Shown: positions 11,101-26,100 of the stretch, piece by piece | Position numbering within the stretch: position 1 is the stretch's first letter | How the letters are laid out: each line of letters opens with the position of its first letter | From: Callorhinus ursinus | Taxonomy: Eukaryota > Chordata > Mammalia > Carnivora > Otariidae | NCBI RefSeq assembly: GCF_003265705.1 | Contig: NW_020313157.1 | Location: 2,649,570-2,713,569 of the forward strand | DNA length: 64,000 nucleotides | Direction of reading: 5' to 3' | Notes under the pieces: generated by a model | Databases searched by the model: none | What the model was told of the DNA's origin: nothing | The model's input: only the letters and a program-made list of their open reading frames with translations | Position numbers and translations under genes: made by a program

Positions 11101-14100
11101 ATCAAAAGACAAAGGGTGATGGTATGGATAAGAAAACAAGACCGATCTATAGGCTGCCTGCAAGAGACTCATTTGAGACATAAAGACATGCAGACTGAAA
11201 GTGAAGGGGTAGAGAAGCATTCATCATGCAAATAGTGTGAAAAGAAAGCTGGGGTAGCAATACTTACATGGGACAAAACAGATTTTCAAACAAAGACTGT
11301 AGAAAGAGATAAAGGACACTATATCACCCAACATGGGCGCACCCAAAGACACAAGTTAATAACAACTATAAAGGAAGTAATTGATAGTAATTAACCCACT
11401 TACATCAATGGACAGATCGTCCCAACAGAAATTCAACAAGGAAACAGTGGCTTTGAATGACACACTGGACCAGATGGCTCTGACAGATATATTCAGAACA
11501 TTCCATCCTAAAACAGTAGAATACACATTCTTTTCAAGTGCACATGGAACATTCTCTAGAATAGAGCACGTTAGGCCACAAAACAAGTCTCGACAAAGTC
11601 AAAAAGATCAGAGTCATTCCATGCAGCTTTTCTGATGACAACACTATGAAACTAGAAATCAACAAGAAAAAAATCGGGGGGGGGGTGGCGCCTGGGTGGC
11701 TCAGGCATTAAGCGTCTGCCTTCGGCTCAGGTCATAATCCCAGCCCCACATTGGGCTCCCTGCTCTGCAGGAAGACTGCTTCTCCCTCTCCCACTCCCCC
11801 TGCTTGTGTTCCCTCTCTTGCTGTGTCTCTCTCTGTCAAATAAATAAATAAAATCTTTAAAAAAAAAAAAGAGAGAAAAAATCTGGGGAGACCACAAATA
11901 CATGCTACTCAACAATGAATGGGTCAACCAAGATATCGAAGAGGAAATAAAAAAATATACAGAAACAAATGAAAATGTAAACACAGTGGTCCAAAATCTT
12001 TGAGATGCTGAGATGCAGCAAAAGTGGTCCTAAGAGGGAAGTTTATAGCAATACAGGCCTACCTCAAGAAGCAAGAAAAATCTCAAATAAGTAACCTAAC
12101 CTCACACCTAAGGGAGCAAGAAAAAGAACAAATAAAACCCCAAACCAACATGAACAAAGGAAGTAATAAAGATTAGAGCAGAAACAAATGTAATAGAAAC
12201 TAACCAAATAATAGAACAGATCAATGAGACCAGGAGCTGGTTCTCTGAAATGATGGACAAAATTGACAAAACATTAGCCAGACTCATAAAAAATAGAGAG
12301 AAGAACTCAAATAAACAAAATCAGAAATGGAAGAAGAGAAATAAAAACCAATACCAAAAAATATGAAGTATCGGGGCGCCTGGGTGGCTCAGCTGGTTGA
12401 GCGACTGCCTTCGGCTCAGGTCATGATCCCGAGGTCCTGGGATCGAGCCCCACATCAGGCTCCCTGCTTGGCCAGGAGCCTGCTTCTCCCTCTCCCACTC
12501 CCCCTGCTTGTGTTCCCTCTCATGCTCTCTGTCAATTAAATAAATGAATAAAATCTTTTAAAAAAATATGAAATATCACAAGAGAATATTTTTAAAAATT
12601 ATATGCCAACAAATTGGACAACCTGGAAGAAATGGATCAATTCCTAGAAACATACAAGGTCCCAAAACTGAATCAGGAAGAACAGAAAATTTGAACAGAC
12701 CAATTACCAGCAATGAAATTGAATCAGTCATCAAAAAACTCCCCACAAACAAAAGTCCAGGACCAGATGATTTCACAGGTGAATTCTACTAAACATTTAA
12801 AAATGTTTTGTTATTGCCGGGGGCGCTTGGGTGGCTCAGGTCTTGATCCCGGGGTCCTGGGATCGAGCCCCACATCTGGCTCCTGGCTCAGCGGGGAGCC
12901 TGCTTCTCCATCTCCCCCTGCCTCTCCCCCTGCTCATGCTCTCTCTCTATCTCTGTGTCTCGAATGAATAAATCTTTAAAAAAAATAAAAAATAAAAGAG
13001 TTAATGCCTATTCTTCTCAAACTATTAAAAAAAAATAGAAGAGGGGCACCTGGGTGCCTCAGTCAGTTAAGTATCTGTCTTTGGCTCAGGTCATGATCCC
13101 AGGGTCCTGGGATCGAGTCCCTACATCAGGCTCCTTGCTCAGCAGGGGTCTGCTTCTCCCTCTCCCTCTGCCTCCTCCCCACCGCTTGTGCTCTCTCTCT
13201 CAAATAAACAACATCTTTAAAAAATAAAAATAAAGAAATAGAAGAGGAAGGAAAGCTTCCAAATTCATTCTATGAGGCCAGCATTGCCCTGATACCAAAA
13301 TCAGATAAGGACGGTACAAAAAAAGAGAACTACAGACCAGTATCTCTGATGAACATAGATGCAAAAATCCTCAGCAAACCAATCCAACAACATTTAAAAA
13401 ATCATTCACCATGATCAGGTGGAATTTATTCCTGGGATGCAAAGGTGGTTCAATATTTGCAAATCAATCAATGGGATATATCACATCAAAAAAAAAGAAA
13501 GGATAAAAACCATATGGTCACCTTAATAGAGGCAGAAAAAGCATTTGACAAAGTACAACATACATTCATGACAAAAACCCTCAACAAAATGAGTTTATAA
13601 AGGGGGAACATACCTCAACATAATAAAGGCCATATATGACAAACCACAGCTAACATCATCCTTAATGGGGAAAAACTGAGAGCTTTCACCCAAGAAGAGG
13701 ATCAGACAAAGATGTCCACTCTCACCGCTGTTATTCAACACAGTACTGAAGTCCTAGCCACAGCAATCAGACAAGAGAAATGAATAAAAGGCAGCCAAAT
13801 CAGTAAGGAAGTAAAACTTTCACTATTTGCAGATGACCTGACACTATATATAAAAAACCCTAAAGACTCCACCAAAAAGCTACTAGAACTGATAAATGAA
13901 TCCAGTAAGGCTGCAGGATACAAAAATCAAGGTACAGAAATCCACTGCATTTCTATACACTAAGAATGAAGCAACAGAAAGAGAATTTTTTTTAAAGATT
14001 TTTATTTATTATTTGAGAGAGCGAGAATGAGAGAGAGAGAGAGCACATGAGAGGGGGAAGGGTCAGAGGGAGAAGCAGACTCCCTGCTGAGCAGGGAGCC

Positions 14101-17100
14101 CGATGTGGGACTCGATCCCGGGACTCCAGGATCATGACCTGAGCCAAAGGCAGTCGCTTAACCAACTGAACCACCCAGGCGCCCAAGAGAAATTTTTTTT
14201 AAAAAATCCCATTTAAAATTGCACCAAAAATAATAAAATACCTAGGAATAGACTTAACCAAGGAGGTGAAAGGCCTGCACTCTGCAAACTGTAAAACACT
14301 AATGAAAGAAATTGAAGATGTCACAAACAAATGGAAAAATATTCCATGCTCGTGGATTGGGAAAACAAATATTTTGTTAAAATGTCCATACCAAAGCAAT
14401 CTGCAGGTTTAATGCAATTCCCATCAAAATACCAACAGCATTTTCCACAGAACTTGAACAAAGAATCCTAAAATTGGTACGGAACCATAAAGACCCCGAA
14501 TAGCCAGAACAATCTGAAAAAGAAAAAGCAGAAAGTATCACACTTCCAGATTTCAAGATATACTACAAAACTATAGTAATCAAAGTGGTCTGGTACTGGC
14601 ACAAAAATAGATGTGAAGATCAATGTAACAGAACAGAAAGCCCAGAAACAAATCCACAATTATACGGTCAACTAATCTTTGGCAAAAGAGGCAAGAATAT
14701 GCCGTGGAAAAGGGACAGTCTCTTCAACAAATGGTACTGGGAAAACTGGACAACGAGATGCAAAAGAATGAAACTGGACCACTTCCTTACACCATACACA
14801 AAAATAAACTCAAAATGGATTAAGGACCTAAATGTGAGACCCAAATAAAAATCCTAGAAGAGAACACAGGCAGTAATTTCTCTGACATCGGCCGGAGCAA
14901 CATTTTTCTAGATATGTCTCCTGAGGCAAGAGAATAAAAGCAAAAATAAACTGTTGGGACTACACCAAAATAAAAAGTTTCTGCACAGCAAAGGAAATAA
15001 TCAACAAAACTCAATGACAAACTACCAAATGGGAGAAGACATTTGTAAATGACATATCTGATAAGGGGCTAATAATATCCAGAGCATATAAAGAACTTAT
15101 ACAACTCAACACCAAACAAAACCAAATAATCCAATTTAAAAATAGGCAGAAAACATGAGATGTTTCTCCAAAGAAGACATCCAGATGCCCAACAGACACA
15201 AGAATGCTCAACATCACTCATCATCAGGGAAATGCATATCAAAACTACAATGAGCTTTCACCTCACACTTGTCAGAATGGCTAAAATCAACAGCACAAGA
15301 AACAACAGGTGTTGGGGCGCCTGGGTGGCTCAGTCGTTAAGCGTCTGCCTTCGGCTCAGTCATGATCCCAGGGTCCTGGGATCGAGCCCCGCATCGGGCT
15401 CCCTGCTCAGCGGGAAGCCTGCTTCTCCCTCTCCCACTCCTCCTGCTCATGTGTTCCCTCTCTCGCTGTGTCTCTCTGTCAAATAAATAAATAAAATCTT
15501 AAATAAAAAAAAAAACAGGTGTTAATGAGGATGTGGAGAAAAAGGAACCCTCGTGCACTGTTGATGGGAATGCAAACTGGTGCAGCCACTGTAGAAAACA
15601 GTGTGGAACATTCCTCAAAAAGTTAAAAATTGAACTACCCTACGATTCAGTAATTGCAGTACTGGGTCTTTACCCAAAGAATACAAGAACACTCATTCAA
15701 AGGGATACATGCACCCCGACGTTTACAGCAGCATTATCTACAAGAGCCAAATTATGGAAGCAGCCCAAGTGTCCATTGACTGATGAGCGGACAAAGATGT
15801 GGTATAGATATGTATGTGTGTACATACATGTACATGCACGTGCACACTCTGGAATATTCCTCAGCCATAAAAAATGAAATCTTGCATTTGCAACGACACG
15901 GATGGACCTAGAATATTATGCTAAGCAAAATAAGTCAGACAGAGACAAATACCGTATGAGTTCGTTCATGTGTGGATTTAAGAAACAAAACAAACGAACA
16001 AAGGAAAAAAAAATAAGAGAGACAAATCAAGAAACAGAGTAACTACAGAGAACAAGCTGATGTTTACCAGAGGGGTGGGGATGGGGGTATAGGCGAAACA
16101 GGTCATGGGAACTAAGAGGCGCACTTGTCACAAAGAGCACGGGGTCATGTATGGAAGTGTTGAAGCACTATATTGTACACCTGAAACTAATATAACACTG
16201 CATGTTAACTAGCTGTAACTAAAATTAAAAAAAAAAAGAAGAAGCGGTCAGCCTAGACTGGGGGACACTAAATCCAGTGACCGATGTCTTCATACGAGAA
16301 AGAGGGAGATCGGGACACAGAGGCTCACACAGAGGGAAGAAGGCAGGGTGACTTGGCTACAAGGGAAGGAGCACGTGGAGCCACCAGCAGCTGGGAGGCA
16401 AGAAGGACGTCCCCCTAGAGCCCTTGGAGGGAACCATCCTTTGTTGACACCTTGCCTTGGGACTCCCAGCCTCCAGAACTGTGAGAATAAACTCTGTTGT
16501 CTGAAGCCACTCACCCTGTGGTGCTTTGTTACAGTAGCCACAGGACACTAACACGGTTTCCCCACGGCCCTAGACTAAGTCAGTCCCCCCATCCCACACC
16601 TAAGCCCTGAGTACATTTTCACCTCAGCACTGACCACAGTTGAAAACTTGTGTGGACCTGAGTATCTGACAACCCCCCCCACCATGAGAAATGAGGCTCT
16701 CAGCAGTTCCCCATTATGTCCCTGGCACACTTAGGCACTAAATTCACATTTTTCGTAAAAATCAATGGATAAAAGGGTCAGCTTCAAAGAAGAGAGCTCA
16801 CAGCTTTGCTGGGGAAACGGAAACATGAGAGTATCTATCGCCTCTCCCAAGATTACTGATCTGACGCTCACCCTCTGTCCCCCATTTCTCTCTGGCACAG
16901 AGAACCTAGAGAAAAGCCCAGGTGGCCACAGGGCCCTGTGAATTTTGTGGACACCCAGGCCATGTATCCTGCAGGCACAGCAGGCACATCTGAGCACCTG
17001 AGCCTATGTGGGTCCTTCCTGGAGCCCCCAGAGGGAATCTTGAGCACTTCAAACTCCAGGGCATGCCCGGCCTGGAGGTGTATGTCCTTCCTGAGAAGCG

Positions 17101-20100
17101 CAGTCCGGGTTATGAGCACACAGCCCTGGCTGCCCAGGCAAACAGGCCCAGAACCAGGGGTCCAGCCTGGGGGCTCTCGCCTGAAGGGAACATAACCAGG
17201 GAACACTGGGCAAGGGCATAACCCCACCCAGCACACGTGGCCAGGACCCAGACAGAGCCAACTGCAGTGAGAGAGTCAAGTGGTGACTAAATAAACATAA
17301 CACTCCTGATTTTATGCAAAACCAAGTAGCGGCTAAAGAGAGTCAAACACTTGGATATGCACATGGGAAGACGATCACGGAGTATTTGTTATTAAAAAAA
17401 CAAGCTGAGGATGTTCCCGGATCCCCTTTGAGAGGTAACTGCACACAGATATATACAACACAAGTTGTGAGTTCACACAGAATGGTCAGGAAGGACGTAC
17501 GCAAAAAGCTGCTGAGAAGTCAGTCGGGACTGGAGGCAGGAGGGACAAGGGCGCAGGCATTCTCACACCTCCCGTCTCCGCAGATAATGACATGCGCAAG
17601 CAGACAGGGGCCGTCACCAGATGGGACCACACGTCAGTTAAAAGGAATGAGCCAGGTCTCCACGTATCAGCACGGAGCAAGCGCACAACAAACACGACTC
17701 AAACACAGAGCAGTGGGAGACCGCATCATGCGGAAAGCAGCCCTGTGGCTCCAACATGAAGAGGCAACACAGGAGGGCAGCATGGGAGCCACGACGGGGC
17801 TGCTCGAGAGAGAGATGCAACATGAAAATGGGAAGCGTGGATTCTGAAAGGAGGGTGTTCGCTTTCAATTTCTCTGCTTTCCCAGGTTTCTTAAATGCTC
17901 ATGTTTTTTTTTTAAAGCTTTTATTTATTTATTTGACAAAAGCTTTTATTTATTTATTTGACAGAGACACAGCGAGAGAGGGAACACAAGCAGGGGGAGT
18001 GGGAGAGGGAGAAGCAGGCTCCCCGCGGAGCAGGGAGCCCGATGCGGGGGCTCGATCCCAGGACCCTGGGACCATGGCCTGAGCCGAAGGCAGATGCTCA
18101 ACAACTGAGCCGCCCCGGCGCCCCTCAAATGCTCACATTAAAGGAAGAATGTGTGCAACAGAGGACCAGGGAGGGTGTGTGCTAGTGTGTGTATGCGTGC
18201 AGCATGCACGTGTGGCTGGGCGTGTGCTCGTGTGTACACGTGGGCGTCTGTGTGCCTACACTTAGTTTAGGACCAAGAGGACCAGGCGAAGCTCTGAGGA
18301 GGAGGGAGGGAAAAGAGCAAGGAAACACCATGAAAGGGCAGGAACAAAAGGCAGACAGACCGGAAGATGGAAGGAGAGAAACCACCATCACCACCGGACT
18401 CTTCCTCCATGCCCCCCAGCTACAGAACCCATCGAGGGGGCACAGATGCCACCACTATTCTCCACGTGGGGCGACGAGCTCAGAGGTGGTTCCCAGCCCG
18501 GCATCCCAATCCCCTGCTGGGCCTCCCCTCCCGCCATGGGGACAGCAGCCAGGGGTGTTGTGGTGTCATGGTGTCATCTCAGGGCAGACTACAAAGGGCT
18601 GCTGTTCGCACACAATGAATGAGCCACATGGGAAGGCCTTCCAGATCAGACCAGTTAAAAACCCCTCTAAGGCCACACTCGGAAGCCTGCCAGAGGCCAC
18701 GATTTTGACCACGATTTGGCCCTGGCTACTCGGCACCAACACGCTCGAGGGCCACACGACCTCTGAGGAATTCAGCCAGTTCACCTCCTCTGTAGCGGGG
18801 GGTATTCAGACTCCGTCCTCCTTACAGGCATCCCAGTGACCTGAAGAACCCACAGGTGGCCAGCCACCAAAATAAAGACCAAGGGAGGGGACCTCCCCTG
18901 GAGGCCTCCCCGCGCTCCCACACATGACTCGGTTTTCCGATGTGGATGGACACGCATGTTCATCATTTTTTACAGATGAGGAAAATCAGAACCATGGGCT
19001 CCAGTCAGAGGCTGCTTCAGTGACGGCCGGGCTTCTGGGGTTCTTCTGTCTGTTCTGCTTTCAAATGTCTGGCAGTATACATGGCGGACCACGATCATCA
19101 CTTCCAACCCCCAAACGGAAACACTCTCAATTATGTAAGTGAACTAACCCTGCTAAGGGGCCAGGCACCAGGACAAGCTCTCCAAAGCCCAGAATGATCC
19201 ACACCCAAATCCCCAGAATCCCCCAGGAGGCAGGGCGAGGAATGGGGAGAGTATAAGTGGGAGCTCGAAGCTCTCCCAGAAGACACCTGCTCTCCCCTTA
19301 GCTACATACTCACAAATCCCAAGTTTCATCGAGACCAAAGTTTGGGACCCTACTACAGATCGAACGTTCATGTTTCCTCCAAATTCACACGGTGAATCTC
19401 ACCCCCAGTGTGGTGGTACTGGGAGCTGGGGCCTTTGGGCAGCGACCAGGTCATGAGGAGATGCTCTGAGGGGTGGAATCAGCACCCTATCAGGAGCTCC
19501 CTCCTTGCACTGCAGATGCTTCAAACCAGCGATACCGATACCATCCCCAGCAACACACATTCCCATGCCTCGACTTCAGGGACAGCCACCACCCACCGCC
19601 CTGCAAATTAGTGACTGCCCTGTGCTGCCACCTTGCCCAGCACCACCTTCCTGGCCTGTCTCCCAGGATTCCGGAACTTCCTCCATTCCCTGTGACCCAA
19701 AGGATGCTCCCACCCTGCCACTCAGTAGCAAGGCCTCCTACAGCCTCCCTGCAAGCCATCTTGCCCATTCGATAGCAAACCCTCCGCCCCCCACTGTCTT
19801 CAAAGTTTTTCTTCCCGTGCTGGTTGGTTCACACTCCAGGCAGGGGTCACAAGTTTGTCCACCATCCTGTACCCCAGCAACCACCACCCTGGCCTGCACA
19901 CAGGAGCTTGATAAAAACCGGCTGAATGAAGAGGGGGAGCATGGATGACAGCTTACTACTGACAGTTGAGGAAATGGGAGGCACAGAGAGGTCATGTGAC
20001 CTGCTCAAGCCCCAGCACCAGCCAGAGGTGGTGTCCTCACTGACCCCAGAGCTGTACACTCAACTACACCAGTCCCCTGTGTATTCTACCCACACCCCCC

Positions 20101-23100
20101 AGCAATTCTACAATTCCCAGTGCACACTGACTGGGTGGCCTACAAATTCAGCTCAATCCTGACACTATCCACCCAGAGACAGCATCAGATCCCATAGATT
20201 AAGGGCTCAGCCCCACACCACTGCCCTCTCCCTTCAGATGCCAATCCCCAGTCCAGTTGGTCACCTGTCAACTGGCTATAAACTGGACATTCCCATGACC
20301 CCCAATTAATTTGCTAGAGCAGCTCACAAAACTCAGGGTAACAGTTCACTTACTAGATCCCCAGTTTATTATAAAAGGATAGGACTCAGGAAGGGCCAGA
20401 CAGAAGAGAGGCCCAGGACAAGGCATGTGGGAAGGGTGCAGGTGCTTCCAAACCCTCTCTGAGTGCTATACCCTCCTGGCCTCTTGCTGTGTTCACCAAC
20501 CCAGAAGCAGTTTGAACCCAGCCCTTTTGGGTTTGCATGGAGGTTTTGTTATATAGGCATGGTTAATTAAATCCCTGGCTGCTGGTGACCCTTTCAATCT
20601 CCAGCCTCTGGTCACAAGGTTGGGTCCAAAGGCAGCCAGGACCAACCGTTAGGTGCTTTCCAAAATTTCCTCATTAACATAAATTCAGGTGTGATGGAAA
20701 GGGGCCCAGTTACGAGTATCAAGACTCTGATTTCACTTCTGGGGTCCCTGGGTGGCTCAGTCGCTAAGCGTATGCCTCCAGCTCAGGTCATGATCCCAGG
20801 GTTTTGGGATCGAGCCCCGCATCGGGCTCCCTGCTCCACGGGAAGCCTGCTTCTCCCTCTCCTACTCCCCCTGCTTGTGTTCCTGTTCTCGCTGTGTCTC
20901 TCTGTCAAATAAATAAAATCTTAAAAAAAAAGACTCTGATTTCACTTCTATCACTCATTGCTTAGGAAATTCCACGGGTTTTAGGAACTCTGCGACAGGA
21001 ACAGGTGAAAACCGAAGATTTATTTATTTGCATTTTTTTTTAAAGATTTTATTTATTTACTTGACAGAGAGAGCGAGAGGGGATCACAAGCAGGGGGAAT
21101 GGGAGAGGGAGAAGCAGGCTTCCCGCCAAGCAGGGAGCCCAATGCGGGGCTCGATCCCAGAACCCTGGGATCATGACCTGAGCGGAAGGCAGACGCTTAA
21201 CGACTGGGCCACCCAGGCACCCCCCAGATATTTCTTACTATAAATCACAATGTCCCTGCCAGTAAGCCATGACAAAACTAAAGACTCTACCCCCCCCCCC
21301 CGCCCCGCTAAGACACACAAGACCTGCTCAGCAGCCCCAGTAGGGGGGAAGAGAACTGAGCAGGCCTGTGCAATGGCTGGGGACAGTTCAAGAACTCCTC
21401 AGGCCGAAAATTCTTCTCATTCTCTACCAGGACAGATGTTCCCAATAACCAGTTTCCCGAATCTGCTGCCACTAAGCTCTGGCTGGGCTGGACCAATGGG
21501 ATGAGAACATCACAGTCCCCAAAGAGTGATCTCAGGAAAGGAAAGCATCTTCAGGCCAGGTGGGAGGCCCTACAGCCTAGAAGCAGGTTCCCAGGCAGAG
21601 AGAAAAGACTGACCCTAAGGGGGTCACCCACCTCTAACCACCCTGCTCCCTGATTCCTCCTGGGCCAAGGTCCTGCGTGTACACAGAACAGTGCTTCTCC
21701 ACGCAGCCTAGGTGACCTAGGGCAGCCTAACCTCTGTGGGCCTCAGTGTCCCCATCTGCAACATGGAGGCCTTAGTGAATAACACCGATTAGGACCTTTC
21801 AGGCTGCCCTATGACGCGTGTACATGGTAACACAAAGAGCCTTGCACAGGTGAAAAGATTCTGGTTCACTGAGTTCCAGAGTAAGTGGCTGCAGCCACCT
21901 TTTTTTGGGAGGAGGGGTCCTCGCCTTTTCTGGAAACAGCCTCCACAACCCAGTTTGGTGGTAGGCCCCAGCTGCCAGCAGACCGCGCAGCTCCCACCCC
22001 CTAGACACTGCTGGCTGGCCAAGGTGGACACCTGACCGTGCTGGACCAACACGTGGATTCTCTCTCCTGTGGAACTGGACCAGAGACCAAAGGACTTGGT
22101 CCTTGAGGGCCCCAGATGGGTGGCAGTCAGCTTTGGGCAAGTCGCAGCAGAAGGATGCTGAGACCAGAGGGGACGAGAGGCTTTTGTGTTCAGTTGGCTT
22201 CCACTTATTGGCTTCCCACCCTTGGGTTCCAGAGACCCACCCACCACCAGCTTTCCAGTACATTCTGCCTCCTGCCTAAGCTAGTCTGCATAAACGCCAA
22301 AATGACAGCCAATTTCCTTAGAATTAAAAATGTAATAAAAAGCACTTAAGAACTCCTGCAAATCAGTGAGAAAGGAGACAATCCAGTATGAAAAACATGC
22401 AAATGATTTCAATAGACACCTCACAAAAAGAGGAAGAGAAATGGATGGTAATTTCCATATGAAAAGGTGCCCAACCTCACCGCCATCAGGGTAAAGGAAA
22501 TTAAAACTCCATGAGCTTGGGGCGCCTGGGTGGCTCAGTCGGTTAAGCGGCTGCCTTCAGCTCAGGTCATCATCCCAGGGTCCTGGGATCGAGCCCTGCA
22601 TCGGGCTCCCTGCTCGGCGGGGAGCCTGCTTCTCCCTCTCCCTCTGCCTGCCTCTCTGCCTACTTGTCCTCTCTCTGTATCTCTCTGCCAAATAAATAAA
22701 TAAAATCTTTAAAAAAAAAAAAAAACTCCATGAGCTTTCCTTGGTAAAGTTAGACAACAACAAACCACACGCAGCTGACACTCCCCAGGGTGGGTGAGAA
22801 TGCACAGCAGTCAGCACCCGGCTCCACCGATGGGAGTGTGAATCGGCTCAACAACTCCAAAAACCTGTCTGCAAAACCCGCTGTGGCCGAACCCGCGCCT
22901 GAGGGCCCCAGCACCCACTGCCACGTGTGACTGTGACCCAGAGAGGGTACCGGGGATGGGGAAGGTCAAAAGTCGCTAACACCAAGAGTGGTGGCTGCCC
23001 GGGGCTGGGAGCGGGGACCAGGGAGTCAGGGTGTAAACGGCACAAGGGGGAAAGAGTTGTAGAGAAATGACGGTGGATTGGTGCACAGCTGCACAACATG

Positions 23101-26100
23101 GTGAAGGTACTTAATGTCACTGAACTGCACACTTGAAACGGTTAGAATGGTCACAGTTACGTGTATTTACCACAATTAGGAAAAACACGGGGGCGCCTGC
23201 ATGGCTCAGTCGGTTAAGCGGCTGCCTTCGGCTCAGGTCATGATCTCAGGAGCCCCACAGAGCCCCACATCGGACTCCCTGCTCAGCGGGGAGTCTGCTC
23301 CTCCCTCTCCTGTGCTCTCCCTCCCTCTCTCTTTTTCAAATAAATAAATAAAATCTTAAAAAAAAAAAGAAAAGAAAAAAAACACGGACCGCAGGAAATC
23401 TGACTCCTGGGCACCAGAGCAGCCACGGGAGGGTCCATGGCAGCATTTTCCGTAAGGGCCCAAACTGGAAATGTGCCCAACGCCCCTGCACATGAACGGA
23501 TGAAGACACAGCGGCCTCAACAGACAATGGGATGTAACACAGCAGAGACCAAACCGACTACAGCCCCCACGAACAGTGTTAGGGCCTCTCTCTCATCACC
23601 GAGTGTGGAGCAAAGAGCAGCCAATTATTATAGCAAATTCAGAAACAGGTAAAATCACCTCTAGTGGAGTCGGAAGGGGTTTCCCAGGGAGGAAGAAGGC
23701 AGAGATTGGGAAGGGGCACCAAGGGGCTTGGGGGGCTGCTACTGTTCTACTCCTTCAATACATTCACTGTGTCATCATTCATCAAGCTTATGCTTTGCAC
23801 AATTTCTAAACACCTGTTACGCTTTGATGTTAAACATATATACAGTCCCCGACTTACAATGGTTCAACATACAAGTTTTAGACTTTACAATGGTGCAAAA
23901 GCGACAGGCATTGGTTCAAACCCATACTCCAAATTGTGAATGTGGATCTTTTCCCGGGCTAATGATCTGTGGTGGGATGGTGGGATCTTCTCTCAGGATG
24001 CTGGGCAGTAGCAGGAGCCCCAGCTCCCAGTCAGCAATGCAGCCACAGGGTCTACAACTCATACTCACCGCCCTTCCGCACCCAACCATTCTGTGTTTCA
24101 CTTTCAGTACAGTGTTCAATAAGTTACATGGATATCGAACACTAATACAAAATAGGCTTTGTGTTAGACGATTTTGCCTACCTGTAGGCTAATGTAGGTG
24201 TTCTGCGCACATTTAAGGTAGGCGAAGCTAAGTTACAATGTTCAGTAGGGGGGCACCTGGGTGGCTCAGTCGGTTAAGTGGCTGCCTTCCGCTCAGGTCA
24301 TGATCCCAGGGTCCTGGGATCGAGCCCCTCACCAGGCTCCCTGCTTGGCGGGGAGCCCACTTCTCCCTCTCACAAGCCCCCCTGCTTGTGCTCTCTCACT
24401 CTGTCAAATAAATAAATAAAAGCTTAAAAAAAAAAGTTCATTAAGTTAGCTGTATTCGATGCATTTTCAACTTCTAGGCTTTTCAGCTTACGATGGATTT
24501 ATGGGCACACAGTCCCATCGAGATCTGAGGAAGAATGCATATATGTGTATACACACATATTTCTTAAGCCGTGAACCAAACACAATTCCTTCTTCTGATT
24601 CCCCCTAGAGACACTCAGGGAGTCTGGTCACTCGGGGATATCATCTGGGGCAGGAGGTGTGGATGACAGAAAGCTGCAGTTACCAGAACGGTGGACGCCA
24701 GGACCACCTGGAGGGGGCCAGTACGGCAGTCTGCCCGCCCTGCGGGTACCGAGCACCCAGGACCAAGCAGGAGGGCCCAAATCAGTATCAGGCAGGAGGA
24801 AAGGACAGAGGAAATCCTTCAAACACAGAGGTGGAGAGATGTTCCATCAGTCACTCCTCAAGCCTTGTGCCTCCTCACCTGGCTCTATGACTAAGCAAGC
24901 CAAGGGATTTCGGGTTAGACAGCACAGGACCCTCTCCCACACGGTTCCAGACCATGTGCTTTTCTGCACATGGCAGAGGGTGTAGGCCTCACTCCTCCCT
25001 CTCACTCCCATCCTGGTGGGATGGCCACCCCCTGCAGCATAGGCCGGGGCTAAGCCCAGATCCCCCATCTCTGAGGAGCTGGGCAGATGCAGGGGCAGCT
25101 GGTGGAAGTAAACAACTGTACGGTTATTGACTGAGGCCACATCAGGCGCTGCATGGGGCACAGGGCGCCTGTGACACCATCCACCCTTTTATGGGACACC
25201 ATTTTATGGAATAACACAGAATAGTGAGGCTGGGTGACAACACAACCACATAGGAAACGCACACAGGAAATGCCAAATGGAACACAGCCCCATGCAAATG
25301 TCTGGTCTGGGCCACACTGGGTTTGGGAGGAGAGGCAGACGGCAGTGGTCACTGCCTGTTGGGACCATCCAGGAAGTACAGGACATCCTCCAGGAAACTT
25401 CTGGGACTGCTGAAAAACAAAGGCTGGGCAGGGCAGGGCGTGGTCTCACTCTGCCAGCTCCCGTGGACTCTCAGAGTCAGATCTGGAAAGAGGCCTGGGG
25501 CAAGAGGTTCACCCCAGTGAGTCAGGGAAATGGGGCCAGAGAGCAAGCTCCTGGCTCAAGGCCACAGACCAGGGCCAGAGTAAGGCCTCAGGACTCAGAA
25601 TCTAGTGCTCCTACCGCCACACCTCTACTGGCTGGGGGTGGGGGAGGGCAGAGGACTGCTCCTGGGTTCAATCTCCTGTGCTAAACTAATCCTCAACTTT
25701 CCATGTCTGTGGATGGGTGTGTTGTAAACACAATAAAAGTCACCCCAGCTGTGAGGAAGACACACACATGCGCACACAGACTCATAAGCACCCACATCCT
25801 CTTTACCCCAGGCAGCTGTGCCCTGGGAGCCATGGCGGGCTGTGGAATGGCAGCAGCCACCTCCTCGGGCAGGGGTAAAAGGCCCACTGGCTCTGCAACC
25901 AGACCAGAACAAGCTCCGGCTTTCCTCACCGGGAGCGACAGGCCCTATAGGCCTGTGTAGTTGGCCCATGCACAGGGAAGTCCAACAAAGCTCAGGGCAG
26001 GAAGGCTGGCAGGAGTTGGCTGACAGCCAGGTTATGTTCAGGTCAACAAAAGGTGACAGTTTCTCAACAATCCCCAGAGAAACTATGAAAGGTCCCCAGA

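Larger units (their letters stand above)
10450..16235 (+). mobile_element. L1 retrotransposon (inter-ORF region to poly(A)), interrupted by seven SINEs
   Basis: Begins in the ORF1-ORF2 spacer (GAGGAATCCAAGTACATCA). ORF2 starts near 11041 with [16 protein letters not shown] and QETHLRHKD (endonuclease part). The reverse transcriptase LFADDLTLY lies near 13818-13845, and the 3' UTR ends AAAATTAAAAAAAAAAAG at 16235. Many stops and frameshifts and seven SINE insertions make it dead. It lies in MGRN1 intron 1, antisense to the gene. Described only as a degraded element. Confidence 0.92.

Noticed and set aside
11041..13860. Open frames with endonuclease and reverse transcriptase motifs
   Set aside because: They are fragments of a degraded L1 ORF2 with stops and SINE insertions, not a host gene.
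20741..20929. tRNA-like sequence in SINE heads
   Set aside because: Heads have box-B-like GGTTCGA derivatives but cannot form a tRNA cloverleaf and run into SINE bodies, so no tRNA gene is called.
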